A model generated the notes under the pieces. The model saw only the letters and a program-made list of their open reading frames with translations, was not told where the DNA came from and did no database searches. Of a DNA stretch of 64,000 nucleotides, positions 34,844-43,985 are shown piece by piece (position 1 is the stretch's first letter; each line of letters starts with the position of its first letter). Made by a program: the position numbers and the translations under genes. The stretch is taken from the NCBI RefSeq assembly GCF_028561275.1, contig NZ_JAQQTF010000019.1, forward strand, positions 186,001 to 250,000, given 5' to 3'. This DNA is from Aureisphaera galaxeae (GTDB lineage Bacteria; Bacteroidota; Bacteroidia; Flavobacteriales; Flavobacteriaceae).

Positions 34844-34870
34844 ATAACCAACTAAACTAGTATTGAAAAT

Positions 34871-36535
34871 CTAATTCGCCGCCGGAAAGGAGGGCGAAGG
34901 TGGATTGTTGTCCCAAAAAACCTGTACACTTACATTGGGCTTTTGGGTGATATTGCTGTTTACATTTGCTTCTACCGAAGGGTATAGGAAGGATCTAATG
35001 AAGGATCCAGGATTCGTTTCAATATTGAATTGTAATGCATGTGTTGGGTTTATACCACGAAATGGAAAACCTGTTCTTCTGTAGAAATTATATCCTAAAT
35101 TTCCACTTCCGTAGTTTGCTATCAGCGTCTGGTTGCCAAGGATCTCCCATTTTCCGTTGGCATCTGCCGAAGAAAATTCATTCACAACTCTAGTAATGAA
35201 ATTATTAATGGTACTGGCACTTGGAATTAATGCTGTATTAGCTTCTGGATCAACACTTGCAAAGCCCACTACTTTTTCGGTAGATTTCTGAAGGGCAGAT
35301 CGTAATGCATTCGTGGCAGCACCCGTATTGTTTTGCGCTAGGGAAAATTCGGCACGCATAAGGTCGGTATAGGAAGCAAGCATGATGGGAAGGATTCCGG
35401 CACCACCGCCTCCAATTCCTTCGGAAACAGCTGCAAATTCATCGCCATCGAAACGGCCTGCATACGGATATACACCAGCGGCCGTTTTTTGTAATCCGTC
35501 TTGAGGAAGCCCTTCCGAGTTTCCATGGTCACGACCCCAGTATCCTTCGCCTACGCTGCAAAATATCATACCCGCAGAAAAATGAGGAGGAACTGGAACT
35601 ACAGAACATGGTAAGCGCAATGTGTTTGGCGGACATCCATCGGTACCCGGGGTACAGTCTACTTGACGATAGAAATAGAATCTACGTCTAGGATCGTCAT
35701 TCTGAAGCATGGTGTGCATCAGCCAATTAGAACGATATCCTATTACTCCATTAGAGGTATAGTTGCGGCTGTATTCTGGATGACGGGTGTCTGGATTGGA
35801 ATCATTGCTTCCGTATTGGAATACAAAGTCGTCTGCTGAACTAGAGATAAAGCTTCCCGGACTATTGGCGATGGTCGCAAATTTACCCAGGGCACTTCCA
35901 TCGACAAGACGGGTGGTAAGATAGGCCTGCATTTTAATGGTATTTGCTAGCTTCTTCCATTTGTTGAAATCGTTATTGTAGTAGAAATCATTCTCTAGAT
36001 TGGTACCCGTAGCATTTAAATGATCTATGCTTTCGTCTAGAAGTGCAATGGCTCCTTCATAGACTTCGGTGCCCGGATCTGCAATTGGGGAGGTATATTC
36101 GCCCAAGTCGGCAATTTGGGAAAAAGGAACATCTCCAAAATGATCTACCAAGGTAATTAGGGTATAGGCTTTCAAGATTTTCATTACGCCTAAATGCTTG
36201 TTCTCCTCCTTTTCCTCGGCAATTTTTTGAGCTGCTGAAATGTCTGAAAACATATTCTGATAAGCCAAAAGCCATTCTCCATCTAAGATGGCAGGTTGAA
36301 AAGCATTGTTGTAATTTCTACCCGTCATGTATTCCACACGAGAGGCTTCGGCAGCATTGCTTCCCATTTGCCTCATGAAACTGGCAAAATCTAATTGAAT
36401 CTGATTGGTGAAACGGTTAAGGTCTGCCTTGTCTAGGGTGATGTCATTGGGATCTTCCAATAACTCCAAATCCGAATTTTCACATGAGACAAGGGAAAAT
36501 ATGGCAATGATTGCCAGTAGCATTGGTTTTTTCAT
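34871..36535 (-). CDS. SusD/RagB-type outer-membrane lipoprotein without a SusC partner
   Basis: 554 residues from ATG 36535. A lipoprotein signal has a SLVSC lipobox, so Cys at about residue 18 would be acylated. NLENDFYYNN, KLANTIKMQAYLTTRL and TDLMRAEFSLAQNNTGAA belong to the SusD-like_2 family (PF12771), which binds nutrients at the outer membrane with a SusC-type TonB porin. No susC gene lies beside it; its neighbours are unrelated small genes. An upstream frame to 36631 does not change the lipobox. A terminator follows. Confidence 0.9.
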   Translation of the reverse strand: MKKPMLLAIIAIFSLVSCENSDLELLEDPNDITLDKADLNRFTNQIQLDFASFMRQMGSNAAEASRVEYMTGRNYNNAFQPAILDGEWLLAYQNMFSDISAAQKIAEEKEENKHLGVMKILKAYTLITLVDHFGDVPFSQIADLGEYTSPIADPGTEVYEGAIALLDESIDHLNATGTNLENDFYYNNDFNKWKKLANTIKMQAYLTTRLVDGSALGKFATIANSPGSFISSSADDFVFQYGSNDSNPDTRHPEYSRNYTSNGVIGYRSNWLMHTMLQNDDPRRRFYFYRQVDCTPGTDGCPPNTLRLPCSVVPVPPHFSAGMIFCSVGEGYWGRDHGNSEGLPQDGLQKTAAGVYPYAGRFDGDEFAAVSEGIGGGGAGILPIMLASYTDLMRAEFSLAQNNTGAATNALRSALQKSTEKVVGFASVDPEANTALIPSASTINNFITRVVNEFSSADANGKWEILGNQTLIANYGSGNLGYNFYRRTGFPFRGINPTHALQFNIETNPGSFIRSFLYPSVEANVNSNITQKPNVSVQVFWDNNPPSPSFPAAN

Positions 36536-36726
36536 GTCATTGTATTTAATGGTTAGCGACTCCATATGATGCATTGATGGAGAAGTCTGTCCAAACCAAA
36601 CATTTGGACAATTCGTTTTACGTTGAAACAAAATGACCTGAAAAACGATTGTTTTTAGTGAATTCCGACAGGAATTAACTTGGTAAAGTGTCTTGTTTTA
36701 TGAAAGTTGGGGTTGCCCGGGAGTTG

Positions 36727-36900
36727 CTATTCCTGCTCCCGATTCTTCTTCTTTCGCTCGTAATAATTCTCGCGGAAGCTCCTTCTTCTTCGATCACGAT
36801 TTTTTTGACTGTTCTTGCGGTTCCAGAAGTACAATAGCGCGACCAAGACCATGAGTCCGAGGACAACGAAAAAGGGATTGGAAAGTAAATCATCTAACAT
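36727..36900 (-). CDS. Small single-helix basic membrane protein
   Basis: 57 residues. An N-terminal hydrophobic helix (FFVVLGLMVLVALLYFW, about 10-26) is followed by a strongly basic Arg/Lys tail with RRRRSF and YYERKKKN. The start is ATG 36900 and the stop is TAG at 36727-36729. A competing frame over the same DNA has no such hydrophobic layout. Small one-helix proteins of this type are common in Flavobacteriaceae; function unknown. It is 191 bp upstream of the SusD gene. Confidence 0.7.
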   Translation of the reverse strand: MLDDLLSNPFFVVLGLMVLVALLYFWNRKNSQKNRDRRRRSFRENYYERKKKNREQE

Positions 36901-37016
36901 ATTGCTAATATAGTGGGGGTGATTTCAAAATCCAAATGGGTTTAGCACGTTCTGGGTTGAGGTGTTTAACTGTTTAATTGTTGAATTGAAAGCTCCTGAT
37001 TTTGGACACAGAGTGT

Positions 37017-37031
37017 TCTGCGCAGCAGAAT
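37017..37031. repeat. Perfect inverted repeat
   Basis: TTCTGC-GCA-GCAGAA lies in the 289-bp gap between the small membrane protein and the ABC ATPase gene. The stretch around it (36901-37110) has no other recognised feature. Confidence 0.5.
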
Positions 37032-37110
37032 GTATCGAGGTGTTGATAGGCAGATCAATAGATGACTCCTGGATACAACCCTATAAGTCACTCGGAGCCC
37101 GAAATAACTT

Positions 37111-37190
37111 GCTAACCAAGAATTGAGACTGCTAACTGAAAACTGACACTGCTAACTGAAAACTGGGACTGTCTACTGAAAACTAAAAAC
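37111..37190. repeat. 20-bp tandem repeat, four copies
   Basis: Units start at 37111, 37131, 37151 and 37171 with an exact 20-bp period. The core GCTAACTGAAAACTG is clearest in the second and third; the first and fourth have diverged. The array abuts the stop codon of the ABC ATPase gene. Similar simple arrays are common in intergenic DNA of this family. Confidence 0.8.
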
Positions 37191-37876
37191 TACCTATTCC
37201 GTACATCACTCTCCACCATTCCGTCCATTAAACGGATGACCCTGTGCGCGTGAGCGGCAATGTCTTCCTCATGGGTAACCAATATGACGGTATTACCAGC
37301 CGCGTGAATTTCATCGAAAAGCTTCATGATTTCGATGGAGGTTTTAGAATCTAGGTTTCCCGTGGGTTCGTCGGCAAGGATAATGGAAGGCCGATTTACA
37401 AGAGCTCTTCCCACCGCGACTCTTTGGCGTTGTCCCCCAGAAAGCTGATTGGGTTTGTGATCCATACGGTCGGCCAAGCCCACATCGGTAAGTACTTCTT
37501 TTGCCCGTTCTATCCGAGCGTTTTTGGAAGCGCCTGCGTAAATCATAGGCAAGGCGACATTATCCAGAGCCGTAGTTCTTGGGAGTAAGTTGAAGGTTTG
37601 AAAAACAAAACCGATCTCCTTATTCCGGATCTCGGCCAATTCATCATCACTCATACTGCTTACATCCTGTCCGTTGAGCTCATACCTTCCCGAAGTAGGA
37701 GTATCCAAACATCCCAGTAGATTCATTAGAGTAGATTTTCCAGAACCGGACGGACCCATAAGGGCTACATATTCCCCTTTTTCAATATCAAGATCAATTC
37801 CTTTCAAGACTTTTACGGTCTCTTGCCCTAGCGGGAAATCCCTTTTTATATCTCGAATTTTGATGACAAGGCTCAT
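37190..37876 (-). CDS. LolD/MacB-type ABC transporter ATPase, permease not adjacent
   Basis: 228 residues. Walker A is GPSGSGKST at about residues 41-49, the signature is [15 protein letters not shown] and Walker B is [11 protein letters not shown]. It is the LolD/MacB/FtsE branch, which energises lipoprotein release, macrolide export or similar mechanotransmission. No FtsX-type permease lies on either side, so its partner is elsewhere. It sits 54 bp downstream of the O-methyltransferase gene on the same strand. Confidence 0.93.
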   Translation of the reverse strand: MSLVIKIRDIKRDFPLGQETVKVLKGIDLDIEKGEYVALMGPSGSGKSTLMNLLGCLDTPTSGRYELNGQDVSSMSDDELAEIRNKEIGFVFQTFNLLPRTTALDNVALPMIYAGASKNARIERAKEVLTDVGLADRMDHKPNQLSGGQRQRVAVGRALVNRPSIILADEPTGNLDSKTSIEIMKLFDEIHAAGNTVILVTHEEDIAAHAHRVIRLMDGMVESDVRNR

Positions 37877-37930
37877 ACGCTTAAGGAGTAATGCGTTGGA
37901 TTTCAGTATGACGTAAAGATACCACAGTTG

Positions 37931-38701
37931 TTACAAACGAAGGGTGAAATGTTGCTTGGGTTGTTCTTTACGGAAAAACACCATGCCCCACTGAAATGTG
38001 TCGATGCTTACAGTGACTTTTTCATGGTTTCTAATTATTTCCCAAGCCGCCGTCATATCGGGACTCCAATAAATATCGTCGAATACTAAAATGGAGTCGT
38101 TGTGGATGCGATTCAATAGTATGTCAAAATAATGCAACGTACTTTTTTTACTGTGGTTCCCGTCGATGTAGACCAAATCAAATTGCGATGTGCTCTCTTC
38201 AAAAAAAGCATCGAAATCCTTAGTGTATAACTGAATATTTTCAATCTTGAATTTTTTGAAATGGGCTTTAGCCACTTGAGCCGTATTGTGGCATCCCTCT
38301 ACGGTGTTAATGTGAGAGTCCGCATTACCGGAAGCCAGGGCCACTGTTCCTAAGCCCACCGAAGTACCTAATTCCAGGACCTCTTTCGGTTGAAAGTACT
38401 TCGCTAAGCGGAAAAGGAGTTGTTGCCTTTTTCTAGTAATTCCTGCATTACGGGCTATTTTGGATACTTCCCGTTCATTTCCTTTGAAAACCCTGGATCC
38501 CGCTCCAAAGTCTTTAACTTCTATCCGATCCTTATTCTGTAACAAAGAAGACCTGTGTTGTTTTAGAAGTTCGTATTCGGCGTATTTCTTTCGGTCATAG
38601 AAACACTGGGTCGCCAATTGAAAAACAAAAGGGGAGTGGACACTGTGCTCATTTCTTGACCGCAGTAGGTATTTTATATACGATACGACGAGATACCACA
38701 T
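37931..38701 (-). CDS. Class I SAM-dependent methyltransferase (O-methyltransferase-like)
   Basis: 256 residues. The SAM-binding motif is VLELGTSVGLGTVALASG. VYIDGNHSKKSTLHYFD and VFDDIYWSPDM are the post-motifs of the catechol O-methyltransferase-like group. The N-terminal 80 residues are a helical extension. It starts five bases after the ABC-F stop on the same strand, so the two are probably co-transcribed. The substrate is unknown. Confidence 0.88.
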   Translation of the reverse strand: MWYLVVSYIKYLLRSRNEHSVHSPFVFQLATQCFYDRKKYAEYELLKQHRSSLLQNKDRIEVKDFGAGSRVFKGNEREVSKIARNAGITRKRQQLLFRLAKYFQPKEVLELGTSVGLGTVALASGNADSHINTVEGCHNTAQVAKAHFKKFKIENIQLYTKDFDAFFEESTSQFDLVYIDGNHSKKSTLHYFDILLNRIHNDSILVFDDIYWSPDMTAAWEIIRNHEKVTVSIDTFQWGMVFFRKEQPKQHFTLRL

Positions 38702-38706
38702 AAGGT

Positions 38707-40566
38707 TTATTCCATTTTAGCCGAAAGCTCGAACCACCGTTCTGTCTTTTCTTCTATTTGATCTATGATCTCCTTAAGACGTTGGGATTGTTTGTTGATC
38801 TCATCCCCGTCCCAATTCTCAGTGGCAAACTTATTTTGCAGTTCTTCTTTCTGGGATTCTAATTTGGCAATGTCTTTCTCCAGTCTATTGTACTCCTTTT
38901 GCTCGTTATAGCTTAGCTTGGCCTTGCTATGATCGACTTTCCAATCTTTTTTGGGCTTCGAAGTCGTTTCTTCTTTTTCCTTTGGAGCGCTGTCTTCATA
39001 GACCCTGAAATCACTATAATTTCCAGGAAAGTCGGTGATGACACCTTCGCCCCTAAAAACAAATAGGTGATCCACAATCTTATCCATAAAGTAACGATCG
39101 TGGGAAACCACGATAAGACATCCTGGGAAGTCTAACAAGAAGCTTTCCAGTACGTTTAAGGTTACAATATCCAGATCGTTCGTAGGCTCATCCAGAATGA
39201 GAAAATTGGGATTTTTAATGAGGACAGTACATAAATACAGGCGTTTTCGTTCCCCACCGCTTAGTTTTTCGACAAAGTCGTATTGTTTCTTGCGATCGAA
39301 AAGGAAGCGTTCCAACAATTGCTGGGCAGAAATCTGCCTTCCTTTCTTTAAAGGGATATAATCACCGAACTCCCTTACCACATCGATCACTTTTTGGCCT
39401 TCTTTTAAGGGGATTCCTTGTTGGGTGTAATAGCCAAACTTTACCGTTTCCCCAATAACTACTTTACCCGTATCGGGCGTTAAACCTCCAGTAAGGATAT
39501 TCAGGAATGTGGATTTTCCGGTACCATTTTTACCAATGATCCCTACGCGTTCCCCACGAAGGAAGTTATAATCGAATTTGTTGAAGAGTACTTTTTCGCC
39601 AAAAGACTTAGAAATGGAATGCAGTTCGACCACTTTGGTGCCCAAGCGCTCCATGTTTAATTCCAACTGAATTTCATGGTCCTTTCTTCGTTGGTGTGCC
39701 CTTGACTTTATTTCATGGAAGTCATCGATCCTAGATTTACTTTTGGTTGTTCTCGCCTTGGGTTGACGTCGCATCCAATCTAATTCCTTTTTGTACAATT
39801 GCTTTGCCTTGGCGGTTTCGGTTTCGAAATTTTCAATGCGGGCATCACGCTTTTCCAAGTAATAGCTATAGTTCCCTTTGTAACCGTAAAGGTTCCCTTC
39901 ATCCAATTCTACAATTTCGTTACAAACCCGTTCCAAGAAGTAACGGTCGTGGGTAACCATAAACAAGGTGATGTTTTCCTTGGCAAAGAAAGTTTCGAGC
40001 CATTCGATCATTTCCAAGTCCAAATGGTTGGTAGGCTCGTCCATGATGAGCAAGTCGGGTTGCGCAAGTAACGCATTGGCCAATGCCAGTCGTTTTTTTT
40101 GCCCTCCACTAAGGTTGGCCACCTTTTGGGTGAGATCTTCTAACTTCAACTTGAAGAGTATCTGTTTGTAAGTCGTTTCGAAGTCCCAAGCTTGTGCGGC
40201 GTCCATAGCATCGAACGCTTTTTGGTACTGTTCGGCATTCTCTGGATTCTTCAATGCCTTTTCATAGTTGGCAATGATCTTTAAAATGGGTTTTTCGGAA
40301 GAAAATATGGTTTCCTCGACGTTCAGTTCGGGATTTAGGTTGGGTTCTTGCGAAATGAAAGCTACACTGAGATTTTTTCTATAAACTACCCTTCCCGCAT
40401 CGGGACTTTCCTTTCCGGAGAGAATATTCAATAAGGAGGTTTTTCCAGTCCCATTTTTGGCCACAAAACCTATTTTTTGTCCTTGATTGATTCCAAAGGA
40501 AATATTTTGGAAAAGTACTCGTTCTCCATACGATTTTGCAATCTGTTCTACCGATAGGTAATTCAT
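38707..40566 (-). CDS. ABC-F family ATPase, Uup-like
   Basis: 619 residues with two ABC domains and no membrane part. The first P-loop is GFVAKNGTGKTS with signature LSGGQKKRLAL and Walker B LLIMDEPTNHLD. The second is GIIGKNGTGKST with LSGGERKRLYLC and LILDEPTNDLD. The linker between them is basic and helical. A C-terminal coiled coil (about residues 550-615) is typical of Uup. ABC-F proteins act on the ribosome. A 104-bp gap separates it from the divergent polysaccharide cluster. Confidence 0.95.
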   Translation of the reverse strand: MNYLSVEQIAKSYGERVLFQNISFGINQGQKIGFVAKNGTGKTSLLNILSGKESPDAGRVVYRKNLSVAFISQEPNLNPELNVEETIFSSEKPILKIIANYEKALKNPENAEQYQKAFDAMDAAQAWDFETTYKQILFKLKLEDLTQKVANLSGGQKKRLALANALLAQPDLLIMDEPTNHLDLEMIEWLETFFAKENITLFMVTHDRYFLERVCNEIVELDEGNLYGYKGNYSYYLEKRDARIENFETETAKAKQLYKKELDWMRRQPKARTTKSKSRIDDFHEIKSRAHQRRKDHEIQLELNMERLGTKVVELHSISKSFGEKVLFNKFDYNFLRGERVGIIGKNGTGKSTFLNILTGGLTPDTGKVVIGETVKFGYYTQQGIPLKEGQKVIDVVREFGDYIPLKKGRQISAQQLLERFLFDRKKQYDFVEKLSGGERKRLYLCTVLIKNPNFLILDEPTNDLDIVTLNVLESFLLDFPGCLIVVSHDRYFMDKIVDHLFVFRGEGVITDFPGNYSDFRVYEDSAPKEKEETTSKPKKDWKVDHSKAKLSYNEQKEYNRLEKDIAKLESQKEELQNKFATENWDGDEINKQSQRLKEIIDQIEEKTERWFELSAKME

Positions 40567-40619
40567 TTTTCAGCTTTGCTGCAAATTAACGGCATTTTGG
40601 ATAGGAAAAGTAAAATATA

Positions 40620-40650
40620 TTTCATTATTACTCAGGTTACGCTATATTTG
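40620..40650 (+). promoter_or_regulatory. Promoter of the polysaccharide cluster
   Basis: TTTC (40620-40623) and TATATTTG (40643-40650) fit the Bacteroidota TTTG / TAnnTTTG pattern with a 19-bp spacer. The wza ATG lies 23 bp downstream. This looks like the main promoter for the wza-wzc operon. Confidence 0.6.
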
Positions 40651-40673
40651 TCGATTAACAACCCGATCTTGTG

Positions 40674-41468
40674 ATGAAGTTCCAGTACATAGTTTATTTT
40701 CTATTGGTAGTGGTTTGTCTTTCTTCTTGTGTACCCCTTAAGCGCATTACTTACCTTCAGGAAAATGAACAGCAAAAGGATAGTCTGTTACCCGTAAGAA
40801 AAGCACAAGAACCCTATCGACTTCAAATAAATGACCTCTTAAGTGTGCGTGTAAAGGCGCTGGATGATGAATTGGCCAATATTTTCAACCCTATTGGCGA
40901 AACCAATCCAAATGCTTCTAATGAAGAGAGCCTTTATTACGAAGGTTTTAAGGTGGATGCCCGTGGTAATATTAGGGTGCCCTTGTTGGGTGAAATCCCA
41001 GTGATTGGACGAACTGTAGAGGAGGTTAGAAAGAGCATAGAGGAACGTTTGTTGAAGGATTATTTTAAGAAAGAGGCCAACCTATTTGTTACGGTCAAAT
41101 TAGTGGGGATTCGATATACCATTAATGGTGAAATTGGGAGGCCAGGGTCCAATATTATTTATAGGGATCAGGCGACCATTATGGAGGCCATTGGAAATAG
41201 CGGTGATATTCCCATAGATGGTGATAAGACGGATGTCATAATTATTAGGCAATATCCGTTAGGACAAAAGGTACATCATATAGATCTTACTTCTATAGAT
41301 GCGATGAATTCCCCATACTATTACATTCAACCCAACGACCAAATCATCGTTAACCCATTGCCACAAAAGACATTGGGTACGGGAACGACCGGACTGCAAT
41401 CATTCACGGCTATTTTAAGCGTGGTGACTGCGCTTACTACAACGATATTATTATTCATAAGGCTATAA
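40674..41468 (+). CDS. Polysaccharide export lipoprotein, Wza family
   Basis: 264 residues from ATG 40674 (a GTG lies directly before it). A lipoprotein signal has the lipobox LSSC. Polysaccharide export and SLBB domains follow: YRLQINDLLSVRV, RVPLLGEIPVIGRTVEEV and YTINGEIGRPGSN. It ends in a hydrophobic helix (about 240-262), as in outer-membrane Wza proteins that form the exit channel. First gene of the cluster, with the tyrosine kinase 15 bp downstream. Confidence 0.94.
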   Translation: MKFQYIVYFLLVVVCLSSCVPLKRITYLQENEQQKDSLLPVRKAQEPYRLQINDLLSVRVKALDDELANIFNPIGETNPNASNEESLYYEGFKVDARGNIRVPLLGEIPVIGRTVEEVRKSIEERLLKDYFKKEANLFVTVKLVGIRYTINGEIGRPGSNIIYRDQATIMEAIGNSGDIPIDGDKTDVIIIRQYPLGQKVHHIDLTSIDAMNSPYYYIQPNDQIIVNPLPQKTLGTGTTGLQSFTAILSVVTALTTTILLFIRL

Positions 41469-41483
41469 CGTAAGGATACGACT

Positions 41484-43952
41484 GTGGAAGAGTTTGAGAT
41501 TAAGGAAACGGAAACAACATTCGATTTTAAGGGTTTTCTCGTTAAGCTTATTAGCTATTGGCCTTTATTCCTTATTTCGCTGGCTATAGCGTTTGGTATC
41601 GCATATTATATCAATGTTAGAAAGCTACCGGTATATTCCATTGGTAATGTGATTTCTATCAAGGATGACCAAAACCCGTTTTTTACTACCAATACCAGCC
41701 TAACATTCAATTGGGGAGGTACTACCGATAAGGTGAATACGGCGCTTATCACGCTAAAATCGAGAACCCACAATGAAAAAGTGGTGGATCGGCTTCAGTT
41801 TTATCTAAATTATTGGATGGATGGCAAGTACAAGAAAATTGATGCCTATAAAATGGTGCCCTTTTCTGTAGTAATAGATACTTCTAAGCCACAAATTCTC
41901 AATAATCTCTTTACGGTACGTTTTAAGGACACCACTACATTTAATTTATCGGTAAATTTCGAACTAGAGGGAAGGAAACGGATGCAGTTTTATAATGAAT
42001 CCAAAAAATTTACAAGGCGTTTTGTTCCTGCCCAGCAGTTTTCGCAAGATTTTAAGATTGGACAACCCATAGATTTGCCCTTCTTTAGTGGTACCATAGT
42101 TCGGGATCCCGCTTGGTCTTTAAAGATGGATCAACCCTATTATTTCAATTTCTTACACTTCAATGCTGCGGTAGGAAGAAACTTAGGAGTTGCCGTAGTT
42201 CCTGAATCCAATGGCTCTTCCATCCTAAAGATGCGCAAGGTAGGAACGAATAAGGCAAGGCTTGTAGATTATCTTAATATGTCTGTACGCACATTGAGCG
42301 ATGATATGTTGGCACGTAAGAATCTTTTTGCTACCAAGACCATTCGATTTATAGATAGTAGTCTTAACGAAAAGTCCAAAGAACTACTGGATGTTGAAAA
42401 TGAATTGAACGATTATAAGGATCGCAATGCCATTTTCGATTTGAATCAGGAAGGACGTGAAATCAACAACAAGCTCAATACTCTTGATGTTAGCAAGGAA
42501 CGTGTAAATAGGGAGCTTAATTACTATGATGTTTTAGAGAATTATCTCATTACACGTACTAATTATAAGGATGTACCAGCGCCTTCGGTAGCAGGAATTT
42601 CGGAAAGCAGTATTAGTAATGGTGTAGCCCAGATTGTGAGTAAGGCCCAAGAGCGTAGCACCTTAGAATATTCTTACAAGGAAGGGGCACCTATTTTCGA
42701 TGATATCGATCGGCAGATCGACGCTATAAAAAGGGTGCTTTTAGAAAACATTACCAGCAGTAAAGGACTAAAGAGTCAGGAACTCAACAGGATTAATACC
42801 GAGATAGCCAAATATGAGGCCGAAATCCGGAAATTGCCGAAAGAGCAACAGGAACTTATAAAGATTGAACGTAGATATCAATTAAGCCAGAACACCTATA
42901 ATCTGTTCCTTTCCAAAAGGAGTGAAGCGAAGTTGGTTAAAGCAGCCAATGTGAGCGATGTTTTAGTGATCGACTCTGCCAAAGATACCGGTGGTGGAAG
43001 GGTAGGGCCCAATACCCAGCTTAACTATATAATGGCAGCGCTTTTTGGGTTTGTTATTCCCTTTCTGTTTGTGTTTGTTCGGGTATTCTTCGATACAAAA
43101 ATCCATAGCGTAAAAGATATAGAGCGACTTTCTAAAATTCCAATTCTGGGAATTATCGGAAAGAGCCGATTGGACAATAACCTAGCGGTGATTAGTAAGC
43201 CCAAGTCGGCCATTGCGGAGGCTTTCCGTGCTTTGCGTTCCAGTCTTCAATTCATTTATAAGAAGCAAGGAATAGAGGGAGCCAAAACGGTACTGGTAAC
43301 TTCTTCCATTAGTGGGGAAGGGAAGACTTTCTGTTCTATTAACATAGCTTCTGTATTCGCGTTGAGCGAAAAGAAAACTGTCTTGGTAGGATTGGATCTT
43401 CGGAAACCCAAAATATTTGGCGACTTCAATATCAATAATGAAATTGGGGTAGTAAATTACTTGATCGGCAATGCCGAAGTAGATGAAATCATCCAAAATA
43501 CCAGCGTTAATTCGTTAGATGTTATCACGGCAGGGCCCATCCCTCCCAATCCGTCGGAGTTGCTTATGGGGGAACAAATGGAGGAATTGATAGAGCAGCT
43601 GAAAGTTCGTTACGATTATATTGTCCTGGATTCCCCGCCTTTGGGATTGGTATCCGACTCCCTTGAATTACTAAAGTTTGCGGATGCGACCATTTATATG
43701 GTACGTCAAAACTACACCAAGAAAGGGATGTTTGGTCTCATCAATGAAAAGTACAAGAACAAAGAGATTTCCAATATAAGTTTTGTCCTTAATTTCTTCG
43801 AAGGAAAGGCCAAATATGGATATGGCTACGGCTATGGTTACGGCTACGGTTATGGATATGGCTACGGTTATGGATATGGTCACGGATACCACGAAGAAGA
43901 CAAGAAGCCCTCATTGTGGCATCGGATTTTGAAGGTTTTCAGAAGGAAATAA
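41484..43952 (+). CDS. Wzc-type polysaccharide co-polymerase and tyrosine autokinase
   Basis: 822 residues, GTG start. An N-terminal Wzz domain has helices at about 20-42 and 515-535. The C-terminal BY-kinase has Walker A SSISGEGKT with K614, Walker A' VGLDLRKP and Walker B VLDSPP. The C-terminus is a run of 11 Tyr-Gly pairs then His-Gly-Tyr, the likely autophosphorylation tail. It would control chain length and export. No partner phosphatase gene is in the window. Confidence 0.94.
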   Translation: MEEFEIKETETTFDFKGFLVKLISYWPLFLISLAIAFGIAYYINVRKLPVYSIGNVISIKDDQNPFFTTNTSLTFNWGGTTDKVNTALITLKSRTHNEKVVDRLQFYLNYWMDGKYKKIDAYKMVPFSVVIDTSKPQILNNLFTVRFKDTTTFNLSVNFELEGRKRMQFYNESKKFTRRFVPAQQFSQDFKIGQPIDLPFFSGTIVRDPAWSLKMDQPYYFNFLHFNAAVGRNLGVAVVPESNGSSILKMRKVGTNKARLVDYLNMSVRTLSDDMLARKNLFATKTIRFIDSSLNEKSKELLDVENELNDYKDRNAIFDLNQEGREINNKLNTLDVSKERVNRELNYYDVLENYLITRTNYKDVPAPSVAGISESSISNGVAQIVSKAQERSTLEYSYKEGAPIFDDIDRQIDAIKRVLLENITSSKGLKSQELNRINTEIAKYEAEIRKLPKEQQELIKIERRYQLSQNTYNLFLSKRSEAKLVKAANVSDVLVIDSAKDTGGGRVGPNTQLNYIMAALFGFVIPFLFVFVRVFFDTKIHSVKDIERLSKIPILGIIGKSRLDNNLAVISKPKSAIAEAFRALRSSLQFIYKKQGIEGAKTVLVTSSISGEGKTFCSINIASVFALSEKKTVLVGLDLRKPKIFGDFNINNEIGVVNYLIGNAEVDEIIQNTSVNSLDVITAGPIPPNPSELLMGEQMEELIEQLKVRYDYIVLDSPPLGLVSDSLELLKFADATIYMVRQNYTKKGMFGLINEKYKNKEISNISFVLNFFEGKAKYGYGYGYGYGYGYGYGYGYGYGHGYHEEDKKPSLWHRILKVFRRK
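43815..43889 (+). repeat. Tyr-Gly hexanucleotide repeat in the kinase tail
   Basis: Twelve TAY-GGN type codon pairs in a row encode 11 Tyr-Gly pairs plus the final His-Gly, followed by a single Tyr codon. The codons vary in the third position, so the protein rather than the DNA is conserved, although slippage could still change its length. Confidence 0.9.
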
Positions 43953-43985
43953 AAACGGCTCCATTGGGACCAATAGCATGCTTAT

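Noticed and set aside
36675-36893. 72-residue minus-strand frame over the small membrane protein
   Set aside because: The protein is Ser/Arg/Ile-rich without a credible structure; the other frame (36727-36900) has a clean hydrophobic helix and basic tail.
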